Positions 33,198 through 42,338 of a DNA stretch of 64,000 nucleotides are shown piece after piece. Source of the stretch: CBDBBY01 sp965205055 (GTDB taxonomy: Bacteria > Pseudomonadota > Alphaproteobacteria > Rhodobacterales > Rhodobacteraceae). The stretch covers positions 2,418,001 to 2,482,000 of the forward strand of contig OZ242030.1 of assembly GCA_965205055.1 (NCBI GenBank). Reading direction: 5' to 3'. The number at the start of each line of letters is the position of its first letter. Position 1 is the first letter of the stretch. The notes under the pieces are model-generated. The model ran no database searches. It saw only the letters and a program-made list of their open reading frames with translations, and was not told the DNA's origin. A program made the position numbers and the translations under genes.

Positions 33198-34757
33198 CTA
33201 TCCGAGCTTGACGTCCGGGACGCACTCCATCGCGTCCGCCAGCCCGTTCAGCCGAGCCTCCACGACTTCGCCGTACATATCCTGGACGGCCGGGGGCAGC
33301 ACCAAGGTCAGGACATGCTTCTTCGGCTTGAACTTCAGGCGGCCCAGCGTGTCTTCGGCCTCAGTCGTGAACGTCGCTCCGAACCGCATCGCCTTCCCAA
33401 GGATTTCCGCCGTCCGCGCTTGGTCCTCCGTCAAAAGGCTTGTCGTGCGGTGGAGCGAAGTCCTTGCCTTGCTGTTCCGATACCGGTGGAAGAGAGCGAG
33501 TCCGAGAAAGACCCTTCCGGGATGGTCGAGACCGCCGAGATTGGCTCGGGTCGCGCTGTCGAAGCAAATCTCGGCGCGGTAGTCCGGATGGGCGCGCCAA
33601 TTCGCGTCGTGGAGCAGACATGCGGCGCGGACCAGCCTGAGCATCGCGTCGTCCAAATCGCTGAACAGCGGCCGCACGAATTGGAACAAGCGATCGCCGA
33701 ATCCCGGAAGCCGCGAAGAAAGCCGTTCCATATGCAGGCACGCTTCAATCAACGGATCTGCGCTTTGCTGATTCTTCGTCATCCGATCGAAGAGCAGTCC
33801 TTCCCTGATCCCGGAGGCCGACACGATCAATTCATCAGGACGAAAGGCGTCGACCAACGATCTGAGAACCATGCCTGCCGATTTGACGAGACGGAGCCGT
33901 TCGGGCGAAGTTCCCGTGATCTCTTTGAGGTGCTTCGGATCCCGTTCGCTGATCCAATCGATCGTGCGCAGAGTTTCTTCGCGCGGCATCTGGTATTCAT
34001 TCAGGACCTTCAACGGATAGCCGCGGCGTTCCATATCGATTCGGCCGATAAGGCGCCAAGATCCGCCAACCAGATGAATCTTGCCGTATCGGCCGTCCAT
34101 CCGGCACCTGAGATCGGCCATGGATGCGGAAATCATCTGCGGAGAGGGTTCGCTGTTTCCGTCGCCGTTCTGCAAAGCGAGCGGACCCAGTGGCGCCGTC
34201 AGCCGCCGCCCCGTCGTGCCGCCGCCGATCTCCGCGAGCTCGAGCGACCATCCTCCGATATCGCATACCAGTCCTTCGGCGACGGGCCAGCCGTAGATCA
34301 CGCCCATCCCCGCGAGGCGCGCCTCCTCCTCGCCGGACGCCACGCTCAGTCTCAGGCCGGTCGTCCTCTCGACTTCCCGGCAGAATTCCGAACCGTCCGA
34401 AGACTCGCGGACGGCGGCGGTCGCAATTCCGACCAGATCGGCGGCCATCCCCTTTCCCACCAGAACGAAACGCTTCAAAGCCGCGAGCGCTCGCCGCCTG
34501 CCTTCGGGATTCAATTTCCCCGTTTGAGCCATTCGCGTGCCGAGGCCGCACAAGACTTTCTCATTGTAGAAACACGCAGGCGATCGCACGGCGCCGTCGA
34601 AAACGACCAGCCGGACGGAATTCGAACCGACGTCGACAACCCCGACCCGGTGCGGGCGGTCGCGATCCTGCGCCGGAGTCTCCGGGTTGCGAACGCCGAA
34701 CGGCTCTCCGCCTTCAACGGGCGCCGTTTCGGCGCGGCCACGGGTCGAATGCATCAC
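33198..34757 (-). CDS. ppx: Ppx/GppA exopolyphosphatase family protein
   Basis: 519 residues. The actin-like phosphatase domain opens VGVVDVGSNSVRLVVFDG, then VGIATAAVRESSDG, and the phosphate loop VCDIGGWSLEL. The C-terminal HD-like helical part follows after about residue 330 (RAACLLHDANWRAHPD). It releases phosphate from polyphosphate ends or hydrolyses pppGpp. The usual D-I-G-G-G-S loop reads D-I-G-G-W-S here. It starts four bases after the ppk1 stop, so synthesis and breakdown of polyphosphate are co-expressed. The first 35 residues look non-conserved, so the true start may be inside. Confidence 0.92.
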   Translation of the reverse strand: MMHSTRGRAETAPVEGGEPFGVRNPETPAQDRDRPHRVGVVDVGSNSVRLVVFDGAVRSPACFYNEKVLCGLGTRMAQTGKLNPEGRRRALAALKRFVLVGKGMAADLVGIATAAVRESSDGSEFCREVERTTGLRLSVASGEEEARLAGMGVIYGWPVAEGLVCDIGGWSLELAEIGGGTTGRRLTAPLGPLALQNGDGNSEPSPQMISASMADLRCRMDGRYGKIHLVGGSWRLIGRIDMERRGYPLKVLNEYQMPREETLRTIDWISERDPKHLKEITGTSPERLRLVKSAGMVLRSLVDAFRPDELIVSASGIREGLLFDRMTKNQQSADPLIEACLHMERLSSRLPGFGDRLFQFVRPLFSDLDDAMLRLVRAACLLHDANWRAHPDYRAEICFDSATRANLGGLDHPGRVFLGLALFHRYRNSKARTSLHRTTSLLTEDQARTAEILGKAMRFGATFTTEAEDTLGRLKFKPKKHVLTLVLPPAVQDMYGEVVEARLNGLADAMECVPDVKLG

Positions 34758-34761
34758 GAAG

Positions 34762-36969
34762 TCAGTTTCTCAGCCGGGCCAGCGTGACCACATCCTTCGC
34801 GCCGGCCGACCCCCGTCCCGAAAGCGACGGCGTATTGATGAAGAATTCATGGCAATTGAAACCTTTCCGCTTGTCCGGCGCCTTGTGCCGGGCGTAGGTC
34901 CCGTCGGGCCGCAGGATCCAGCTTTGCTCCTGGTCGGCCAGGTTGGCCGCCATGATCTGGCTCATGATTTGCTCCCGGACTGTCGGGTTCTTGATTTCCA
35001 CAAGAGTTTCGACGCGCCTGTTCAGGTTGCGGTCCATCCAGTCCGCGGACGATATGAACACCAGGGCTTTGTTCGAAGGCAGCAATTCGCCGTTGCCGAA
35101 GCAGACGATTCGCGAATGCTCCAAAAACCGGCCGACGATGGATTTGACCCGAATGTTTTCGGAAAGTCCCCGGATTCCGGGCTTCAGGCCGCAGATTCCG
35201 CGAATGACGAGGCTCGTGCGCACGCCTGCCGCGCTGGCGGCGTACAGAGCGTCGATGACGCCCGGGTCGATGAGCGAGTTCATCTTCGCCCAAATCTCGG
35301 CAGGACGCCCATTCCGGGCGTTTTCCGCTTCGCTCTCGATGCATTCAGTCAGTCTCGACTTGAGATTGATCGGCGATATGGAAAGGTTCTCCATGCTTGC
35401 GGGCCTTGCGTAGCCCGAGACGTAATTGATCAGTTTCGTCGCATCGCGGCCGGCGGCGGAGTCGCAGGTCATGAAGCTCAGATCGGTATAGATGCGGGCC
35501 GTTATCGGATGGTAGTTGCCGGTCCCGTAGTGGGTGTAGGTGACATGCCGGCCCCCTTCGCGCCGCACCACGGTCGACACCTTGGCATGCGTCTTCAGGT
35601 GGATGAATCCGTACACGACGTGCGCTCCGGCTCTCTCCAGCTGCCGCGATTGCCGTATATTGGCCGCCTCGTCGAATCTGGCCTTCAATTCGATGAGCGC
35701 AGTCACGGATTTGCCGTTTTCCGCCGCTTCGCAAAGCGCTTCGACGATGGGGCTTTCGTAAGAGGTTCGATAAAGAGTCTGCTTTATGGCGACGACCTCC
35801 GGATCGCTCGCGGCTTGGCGCAGGAACTTGACGACCATGTCGAACGTTTCGTACGGATGGTGAAGCAGCATGTCCTTCTGCCGAACCGCGGCGAAGATGT
35901 CTCCGTCGTGGTCCTGCACCCGCTCCGGAATGCGCGGCGTGAATTTCGGCCACAGGAGGTCGGGGCGTTCGTCGAGAACGAGCTCTCCGAGCGCGGCCGC
36001 TCCGATCATTCCGTTGAGTTCGAACACTTCGGTCTCGCTCACCCGCAATTCCTGCATGATGAGATCCCTAAGGTCTCCGGGCGCGCCGGACGAGATCGAA
36101 AGGTGGATGACCCCTCCCCGCCTGCGCCTCTTGAGCGCGGTTTCGAACTCGCGGACGAGATCCTCCGCCTCTTCTTCAAGCTCGAGATCGCTGTCGCGAA
36201 GAACCTGGAAAGAGCATTGCTCGGCAACTTCGTACCCGGGAAATATTCCGCCGATCTTTTCAAGCAGCAGCTCCTCCAAAGGAAGAAACCGCATCTGGCC
36301 TTCCGGCCCATCCTCCAAGCGGACGAAACGGTTTATCTTTTGCGGAATCGGGAGCAAGGCTTGCAAGGTCCTGCCGTCATCGCACCTGGTCAGACGCAGC
36401 GCGAGCGCGAAGCCTTCGTTCGGAATGAACGGGAATGGGTGCGCGGGATCGATCGCCAGCGGGGTCAGCACGGTGAAGACGCTGTCGATGAACACCTCGT
36501 CCAGAAAGGACTTGTCCGCTTCCGTAAGATTCGCCCTGTCCAAGAGAGCGATCCCCTCGCTCTCCAATGCATTCTTCAGGCCGTTCAGCACGTTCTGCTG
36601 CGCAATCAAAAGCTTGCGCGACTCGATCTCTATGGCCTCGAGCTGCTGCGCCGGAGTCAGCCCGTCGGCGGCCGCGCGGACGCTTCCCTCCCTCTCGAGC
36701 TCTTGAAGCCCTGCAACCCTGACTCCGTAGAATTCATTCAAATTCGTGGCGGAGATCGCAATGAACCGAATTCGTTCAAGGAGAGGAACGGAAGGATTTT
36801 GCGCCTCCTCGAGCACGCGCCAGTTGAAAGCGAGCCACGAAAGCTCTCTGTTGATGAAACGCTTGGGCCCCGAACGCTCGCTGTCCGGGAGGTCCGCAGC
36901 CGCGGAGAACTTGCCGTGCAAAAAGTCGGCATCCGCTGGAACGGCCGGATTCATCTTCTGCTTGCCCAT
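34762..36969 (-). CDS. ppk: Polyphosphate kinase 1
   Basis: 735 residues. The N-terminal domain contains RFINRELSWLAFNWRVLEEA and ATNLNEFYGVRVA. The catalytic domains contain FIHLKTHAKVSTVVRR, with the autophosphorylated His in THAK, and THYGTGNYHP, then the second phospholipase-D-like half with IVRGICGLKPG and ISSADWMDRNLNRRVE. It reversibly polymerises the gamma-phosphate of ATP into polyphosphate. The gene lies between hdaA (12 bp) and ppx (4 bp) in one operon. Confidence 0.97.
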   Translation of the reverse strand: MGKQKMNPAVPADADFLHGKFSAAADLPDSERSGPKRFINRELSWLAFNWRVLEEAQNPSVPLLERIRFIAISATNLNEFYGVRVAGLQELEREGSVRAAADGLTPAQQLEAIEIESRKLLIAQQNVLNGLKNALESEGIALLDRANLTEADKSFLDEVFIDSVFTVLTPLAIDPAHPFPFIPNEGFALALRLTRCDDGRTLQALLPIPQKINRFVRLEDGPEGQMRFLPLEELLLEKIGGIFPGYEVAEQCSFQVLRDSDLELEEEAEDLVREFETALKRRRRGGVIHLSISSGAPGDLRDLIMQELRVSETEVFELNGMIGAAALGELVLDERPDLLWPKFTPRIPERVQDHDGDIFAAVRQKDMLLHHPYETFDMVVKFLRQAASDPEVVAIKQTLYRTSYESPIVEALCEAAENGKSVTALIELKARFDEAANIRQSRQLERAGAHVVYGFIHLKTHAKVSTVVRREGGRHVTYTHYGTGNYHPITARIYTDLSFMTCDSAAGRDATKLINYVSGYARPASMENLSISPINLKSRLTECIESEAENARNGRPAEIWAKMNSLIDPGVIDALYAASAAGVRTSLVIRGICGLKPGIRGLSENIRVKSIVGRFLEHSRIVCFGNGELLPSNKALVFISSADWMDRNLNRRVETLVEIKNPTVREQIMSQIMAANLADQEQSWILRPDGTYARHKAPDKRKGFNCHEFFINTPSLSGRGSAGAKDVVTLARLRN

Positions 36970-36981
36970 ATCCTGTCCCGG

Positions 36982-37659
36982 TCAGCGCGCGGAATGTTTT
37001 TCAAGTGCAGTCGCCGCCATCGCCATCGTCACCGAGCGGCCTGCCGACAATGACATCCTGTCCAATTCGTCCACCAATGTGAATGCTCCGGCATAAGATC
37101 TGTTCATCCGCGGCACGACGAATTTAAGTATTCTGGCGGAAACCGCAATCTGGCGGTCGGAAAGCAGCTTCACGAGAAGCGCTTTCAGCAAATCGTCGTC
37201 CGGGGGGCCGAGCACCGCGGTCCGGCTGCCTTCCATCCTGCTGCGCAAGTCGTTCAGCTGAATGCCCCAAGCCGACGGTTTCGCCCGCGCGGTAAGCAGC
37301 AGCATCCGGCCTGCCGCCGCCGCCGCATTGCAAAGATGGAACAACGCCACCTCGCGATCGGGGTCTCGCGCGACGGCGTCCGCATTCTCGATCGCAAGAT
37401 CAATGCCGCTGAGCAGTTCGCCCGCCTTCCCCGCATCCAATGCCTCCGGCGTCAAGAGATCAGCTCCCCGCTCCGCCGACCAGACGCTCGCCAGATGCGA
37501 TTTTCCGGATTTCGCCTCTCCGACGAGAATCAGCCTGCCGTCCGGCCAATCCGCGCATTCGAACAAAAACCGGCATGCGAGGGAGTTGGCCGAGGTCACA
37601 ATGAAATCGCCGCGACGGGTGGAAGGGGCGACGGAAAGATCCAGTAAACCTTCGTCCAT
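36982..37659 (-). CDS. hdaA: DnaA-related regulatory inactivator HdaA-like protein
   Basis: 225 residues with a DnaA-like AAA+ core: GRLILVGEAKSGKSHLASVW (Walker A near 45-52), DLAIENADAV in the Walker B position, and the C-terminal lid ending VDELDRMSLSAGRSVTMAMA. Hda-type proteins bind the beta clamp and stimulate ATP hydrolysis by DnaA after replication starts. The clamp-binding peptide, usually near QLxLDL at the very N terminus, is probably represented by GLLDLSV at residues 4-10. The PerM-like permease-hdaA-ppk-ppx order is typical of alphaproteobacteria. Confidence 0.85.
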   Translation of the reverse strand: MDEGLLDLSVAPSTRRGDFIVTSANSLACRFLFECADWPDGRLILVGEAKSGKSHLASVWSAERGADLLTPEALDAGKAGELLSGIDLAIENADAVARDPDREVALFHLCNAAAAAGRMLLLTARAKPSAWGIQLNDLRSRMEGSRTAVLGPPDDDLLKALLVKLLSDRQIAVSARILKFVVPRMNRSYAGAFTLVDELDRMSLSAGRSVTMAMAATALEKHSAR

Positions 37660-37684
37660 GCCAAAACGAACGAAGCCGCTTCGT

Positions 37685-38761
37685 TCACTGCCCTCCCTTG
37701 TACAATCTGCTGTCCAAATACTGCCTGACGCCGAAACGGAGGAAAACGCCTATCGTCGCGGCCGTGGGCACTGCGATCAGCAGCCCGACAAACCCGAACA
37801 GGCTGCCGAAGGCCGACAGAGCGAAGAGCAGCCAGACGGGATGGAGTCGCACCGAGCTGCCGACCAGCCGAGGAGTGATGAAATTTCCTTCCAGTATTTG
37901 TCCGGCAAAAAATATCACGCCGACCACGCCGATCCATGCCGGCTCCGACCAGAATTGGAAGATGGCGACGCCGACCGCGAGCACCCCGCCTCCGATGGAC
38001 CCCACGAAAGGTATGAACGAAATCAAACCCGCGATGCACCCGATCACGAATCCGAATTGCAAGCCGACCAGCGAAAGGGATATTGCGTAGATCGCAGCCA
38101 AAATCGCGCAGACCGTGACCTGGCCTCTTACGAACCCCGCAAGCACGCCGTTGACCTCCCTGAACAATTCGCGAATTGTTTCGGCATGGTCGCGGGGCAG
38201 CATGTGGTCGATCTTTTCGATGACCTTGTCCCAATCGGCCAGCATGTAGATCATCACGACGGGAACGATGATCACGATCATCAATACGTTTATGGCGCCC
38301 ATCGCGGACGAGGCCACCTGATCGATGACCTGGCCGGCTTGGCCGCTGGTCGCCGATCCTATGGTCCCGATCGCCGAAACGACGATCGGCACGTATTTTT
38401 CCCAGCCTGGGACGTACTTGTTCAGCAGCGGCCTGACAGTCTCGTTGATGAATGTCTGGATGTTTTCCGCAAGTTTCGGAATGAATTCCACGAATTCCAC
38501 GAGCTGATTGGCGAGGAGCGGAATGAGCAGAAGCCCGGCAATGATGATCATGAGGAGGGCGATGAGCGCGATCACGGTCGTCGCAAGTATCCTGGACAAT
38601 CCGGCCCGCTCGAGTCGGTCCGCCAGAGGATCAAGCAGATAGGCCAGCGCACAGCCGACGATGAAAGGAAGCAACGTGTCGCGCAACACCCAAAGGCAGG
38701 CGAAAAATACGACGGCGCTGACGCTCCACCACACGGCTTGCTGCTTTACCGACAAGCTCAT
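37685..38761 (-). CDS. AI-2E family (PerM-like) membrane permease
   Basis: 358 residues with seven or eight membrane helices. Motifs of the family include GCALAYLLDPLADRLERAGLSR near the N terminus and the C-terminal block GCIAGLISFIPFVGSIGGG followed by EGNFITPRLVGSSVRLHPVW. Members export small molecules such as AI-2, or act as Na+/H+ antiporters; the function here is not predictable. It is the first gene of the permease-hdaA-ppk-ppx operon, 25 bp before hdaA. Confidence 0.9.
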   Translation of the reverse strand: MSLSVKQQAVWWSVSAVVFFACLWVLRDTLLPFIVGCALAYLLDPLADRLERAGLSRILATTVIALIALLMIIIAGLLLIPLLANQLVEFVEFIPKLAENIQTFINETVRPLLNKYVPGWEKYVPIVVSAIGTIGSATSGQAGQVIDQVASSAMGAINVLMIVIIVPVVMIYMLADWDKVIEKIDHMLPRDHAETIRELFREVNGVLAGFVRGQVTVCAILAAIYAISLSLVGLQFGFVIGCIAGLISFIPFVGSIGGGVLAVGVAIFQFWSEPAWIGVVGVIFFAGQILEGNFITPRLVGSSVRLHPVWLLFALSAFGSLFGFVGLLIAVPTAATIGVFLRFGVRQYLDSRLYKGGQ

Positions 38762-38940
38762 TGCATTCCTCCCGCTCGGTTTGCGTTCAATGCGGTTCGC
38801 GCCGCGAAACGAATTGCGATGGACTGAATGCCAACAGCGCGGCGGCTCGCGGTTTCAATAAGCCATCTCTTGGTCCGATGCATCCAAAAAGCGCGTTGGA
38901 CGGCCTAAGCCTACGGAATTTTGAACTCGAAGCCAACAAT

Positions 38941-39714
38941 TCAGACGAATTGCTCTCTGATGAGCCGTTCCTGAAGGCCGCTGCCGTGGTCGAAAAGGAT
39001 CTTGTGGCGGATGTCCGGCCTGCTGGCCACGTCGACCCGCACGACCTCCCTCGCGGGCTGTCCGTCGGCATCCGCCATCGCGGGCCGCTTTTTCGGTTCA
39101 ACCAATTCGAATCGAACCTTGGCCGTCATCGGAAGCAAGGCTCCGCGCCAGCGTCTCGGCCGAAATGCCGCGACCGCAGTCAGCGCCAGAACCGCCGATC
39201 CGATCGGGAGTATGGGGCCGTGCGCGGAGTAATTGTATGCCGTGGACCCCGCAGGCGTCGATACGATCGCGCCGTCGCAAATCAGGTCTTCAAGCCGGAC
39301 CTTCCCGTCGACCGATATCCGGAGCCTGAGCGTTTGCGAACCTGCCCGAATGAGTGAAACTTCGTTGATCGCCAAAGCGCTGTGAGTTTCGCCGGACGAA
39401 TCCTCGGCTTCCATTTCCAGCGGGTTGATCACTGCTTCTTCCGCCCGCGCAAGTCGTTTCGGCAGTTCGTCATCTCTGTATTCGTTCATCAGGAATCCGA
39501 ACGTTCCGCGGTTCATGCCGTAGACCGGGCAATCAAGCTCCAGCTCGCGGGTGCGACGCAGCGCGGTGAGCATGAAACCGTCTCCGCCCAATGCGACGAT
39601 CACTTCCGCCTCTTCGGGCGGGCAGTTGCCGTACTTGTTCGCCAAGCACTCCAGCGAATTCTGCGCGAATTCCGCGTCGCTCGCGAGAAAGCAGATCGAC
39701 TCGATCGATTTCAT
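38941..39714 (-). CDS. nadK: NAD kinase
   Basis: 257 residues, the short alphaproteobacterial form. It phosphorylates NAD to NADP with ATP. The catalytic GGDGFML is at about residues 44-50, the NE motif in LAINEVSLI, and the nicotinamide-binding PAGSTAYNYSAHGPI. It is divergent from glyA across a 239-bp gap and lies 179 bp upstream of the AI-2E-type permease gene in the same direction. Cytoplasmic. Confidence 0.95.
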   Translation of the reverse strand: MKSIESICFLASDAEFAQNSLECLANKYGNCPPEEAEVIVALGGDGFMLTALRRTRELELDCPVYGMNRGTFGFLMNEYRDDELPKRLARAEEAVINPLEMEAEDSSGETHSALAINEVSLIRAGSQTLRLRISVDGKVRLEDLICDGAIVSTPAGSTAYNYSAHGPILPIGSAVLALTAVAAFRPRRWRGALLPMTAKVRFELVEPKKRPAMADADGQPAREVVRVDVASRPDIRHKILFDHGSGLQERLIREQFV

Positions 39715-39953
39715 GTTTGGTCCGTTCAGACTTGCGCGAACTCTTTTTGGTGCGTCCGGGTGCCGAAATCAAGCAAGACGGCCGATTTCGATCAAGCGGC
39801 AATGTTGCGCGAGCGCAGGTCGGGTCGCGTTTCGCGCAAACGTGTCCGCTTGCGATCAAGCGTTTTCGAGCGAATGCATTTTAGGTGTTTCAACTGCATC
39901 CGGCCGCCTTTATAGGATTCAAGGAGTTCGCCGCATATGGTCAGAGGGCTGAA

Positions 39954-41249
39954 ATGAACCGCCAGAGACACGAAGATTTCATGAAGGCCGGATCGCTCCG
40001 GAGCGGAGACCCGGACGTATTCGAAGCGATCCATGCGGAATTGAGACGGCAGCAGGACGGACTCGAGCTGATCGCATCTGAAAACATCGTTTCGAGGGCC
40101 GTGCTGGAGGCTCAAGGATCGGTCATGACGAACAAATATGCGGAAGGCTACCCCGGACGACGCTACTACGGCGGATGCGAGTTCGTCGACATCGCGGAAT
40201 CTCTCGCGCAGGATCGCGCCTGCAAGCTGTTCGGCTGCAGCTTCGCGAATGTGCAGCCGAATTCCGGCAGCCAAGCGAATCAGGGCGTGTTCAATGCGCT
40301 GATCAAGCCGGGCGACGCAATTCTCGGCATGAGCCTGTCGTCCGGCGGCCATCTTACCCACGGCGCTGCTCCCAACCAGTCGGGCAAATGGTTCAATGCC
40401 CTCCACTACGGAGTCAGGCGCCAAGACTCATTGATCGATTTCGACGAAGTCCGAAATCTTGCGCTCAGGCACAGGCCCAAGCTCATCATCGCCGGCGGGT
40501 CCGCCATACCGCGGGTTATCGATTTCCGGAAATTCCGTGAAGCCGCGGACGAGGTCGACGCGTATCTGCTTGCCGACATTGCGCATATTTCCGGGCTGGT
40601 CGCAGGCGGAGTCCATCCGTCGCCGTTCCCGCACGCCCACGTCGTGACCACCACCACTCACAAGACGCTTCGCGGACCGCGCGGCGGCGCGATCCTGACG
40701 AATGATGCCGATATTGCGAAGAAGGTGAATTCCGCCATATTTCCTGGAATTCAAGGCGGGCCGCTGATGCACGTGATCGCCGCGAAAGCGGTCGCATTCG
40801 GCGAGGCATTGCGACCCGAATTCAAGTCCTATGCAGCGCAAGTCGTAAAAAACGCATGCGCTCTTGCCGACTCCATCCAAGCCGGCGGCCTGGACATCGT
40901 GACGGGCGGCACCGACACGCATCTGATGCTGGTGGACCTGCGTCCGAAAGGGGTCAAAGGAAACGCTGCGGAACGGTCGCTGGAGCGCGCAGGCATGACG
41001 TGCAACAAAAACGGAATTCCATTCGACGCCGAAAAGCCCGCAGTCACTTCGGGCGTCAGATTGGGAACCCCAGCATGCACGACGCGCGGCCTCGGCGTCG
41101 CCGAATTCAAGCGAGTCGGGGAAATGATTGTCCGGGTCGTTGACGGGCTGTCTCAACACGGAGAAAACGGAAACGCCGCTGTAGAAGAGTCCGTCAAAGA
41201 GGAGGTGTCAGAGATCTGCGCCATGTTCCCGATCTACCGAGACATGTAG
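39954..41249 (+). CDS. glyA: Serine hydroxymethyltransferase
   Basis: 431 residues from the ATG at 39954 (MNRQRHEDF), with AGAGGG upstream; the frame is open to 39885 but that part is not conserved. It is PLP-dependent and interconverts serine and glycine with tetrahydrofolate. LELIASENIVSRAVLEAQGS, EGYPGRRYYGGCEFVD and VTTTTHKTLRGPRGG, with the PLP Lys at 237, are diagnostic. The inter-gene region upstream was inspected for a riboswitch; none is recognisable. Apparently monocistronic, downstream of divergent nadK. Confidence 0.96.
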   Translation: MNRQRHEDFMKAGSLRSGDPDVFEAIHAELRRQQDGLELIASENIVSRAVLEAQGSVMTNKYAEGYPGRRYYGGCEFVDIAESLAQDRACKLFGCSFANVQPNSGSQANQGVFNALIKPGDAILGMSLSSGGHLTHGAAPNQSGKWFNALHYGVRRQDSLIDFDEVRNLALRHRPKLIIAGGSAIPRVIDFRKFREAADEVDAYLLADIAHISGLVAGGVHPSPFPHAHVVTTTTHKTLRGPRGGAILTNDADIAKKVNSAIFPGIQGGPLMHVIAAKAVAFGEALRPEFKSYAAQVVKNACALADSIQAGGLDIVTGGTDTHLMLVDLRPKGVKGNAAERSLERAGMTCNKNGIPFDAEKPAVTSGVRLGTPACTTRGLGVAEFKRVGEMIVRVVDGLSQHGENGNAAVEESVKEEVSEICAMFPIYRDM

Positions 41250-41512
41250 AGCGCTTCGAAACACCGCTGCTTGCGACAGGGTACGGATTGGACTCCGCGG
41301 CAACTCTCTCCAGAAAATTCGATGGAAGCCGGGTGCAAACAGCGGCCGGCCATGGCCAAGCGTCGCATCGGCGCAACCGGTCAAAGCGCGACTCAGCGAG
41401 CTGGCTCCGGGCATTCTCCTCGCGCAAGAACCGTGAAAGACTTTCTTGAGGAAAGTCCTCGCAGAAATTCTGACGAGAAGGCAAACGCCGGGTTGCCGAC
41501 GTGCTGCCGAAA

Positions 41513-41821
41513 TCAGCTGCTTGGCTTCCCCAACTGCGCATCAATGTCCATGCGCTCGTGCAGGACGCGCGCAACCAGACACTGATCATCCGCCTGCATT
41601 CGGAAAGCAATCAAATGCCGGCCCTGCCGAAATTTGAACATGTCTTCGTGCCGTGAAGCCAAGGGGCGAACAGCTGCGGTTCCGTCCGAGATGCAATTCA
41701 TCGCCAACCTGAGACTGTCCAAGCAGGCATCAGCCGGAAGCTCACCCCACTCCGCATATGTGTAGGCATGGATTTTGCGCAGGTCGGCTCTCGCCGCCTT
41801 CGACAGCAATAGCGATTTCAT
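41513..41821 (-). CDS. parE: ParE-type toxin (RelE/ParE superfamily)
   Basis: 102 residues. LSKAARADLRKIHAYTYAEWG at the N terminus, RPLASRHEDMFKFRQGRHLIAFR in the middle and VARVLHERMDIDAQL at the end are characteristic of ParE toxins, which poison DNA gyrase. It starts three bases after the stop of the ParD antitoxin gene in the usual antitoxin-first order. The pair sits between glyA and the hydroxy-acid oxidase gene as a small insert in otherwise ordinary chromosomal genes. Confidence 0.93.
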   Translation of the reverse strand: MKSLLLSKAARADLRKIHAYTYAEWGELPADACLDSLRLAMNCISDGTAAVRPLASRHEDMFKFRQGRHLIAFRMQADDQCLVARVLHERMDIDAQLGKPSS

Positions 41822-41824
41822 GGT

Positions 41825-42082
41825 TCAGGAGTCGCGGGACTTCCGAGCCAGCGCCTTGCCTTCGGATTTAACTGCGTCCCAGGAAAAGCCCTCGTCAACG
41901 CCGCTGTCCAATCCAACTTGGATTGCGGCTTCCAAAGCTTCCATCTGCCGGTCTCGCATCTCGACCAACCTGAGCCCTTCACGGATTACCTCGCTGGCTG
42001 AGGCGTAGCGGCCCGCATTCACTTGAAATGCAACAAAATTGTCGAAATGCTCGCCAAGGATGAACGACGTGGTCTTTGCCAT
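41825..42082 (-). CDS. parD: ParD-type antitoxin
   Basis: 85 residues from the ATG at 42082, with GGAGG five bases upstream; an open frame extends far upstream but is not used. The ribbon-helix-helix DNA-binding domain is FILGEHFDNFVAFQVNAGRY followed by ASASEVIREGLRLVE. The C-terminal tail binds and neutralises ParE. ParD normally represses its own promoter, so the 256-bp region upstream should hold the operator. Confidence 0.93.
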   Translation of the reverse strand: MAKTTSFILGEHFDNFVAFQVNAGRYASASEVIREGLRLVEMRDRQMEALEAAIQVGLDSGVDEGFSWDAVKSEGKALARKSRDS

Positions 42083-42338
42083 TTCCGCCTCCGCAATGTG
42101 CATAGCAGAATATAGTATGGTGGCCGAACGGATCAAGGCGGCCTTCGACGGCGCGCTCGGGACCCGTTTGACGATGCCTGATGCTGAACCTCCGTATTGC
42201 GAATCCGCGTGCAAAGCTTGGGACTCGCGTGCGGTCAAACGGAAACGTTGTCGAATTTCGCTGCGCAGCCAAGTCCCCAAGCGCCGAAAGAGGACTCCCG
42301 CTCTGACCGGCGGCCGCTGACGGACTCGAACAACTGTA

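Noticed and set aside
34687..37053. Plus-strand open frame of 788 codons antisense to ppk1
   Set aside because: Shadow of ppk1; no recognisable motif and composition unlike a protein.
39715..39953. Possible riboswitch upstream of glyA
   Set aside because: The region between nadK and glyA shows no recognisable conserved riboswitch core or attenuator-like hairpin.
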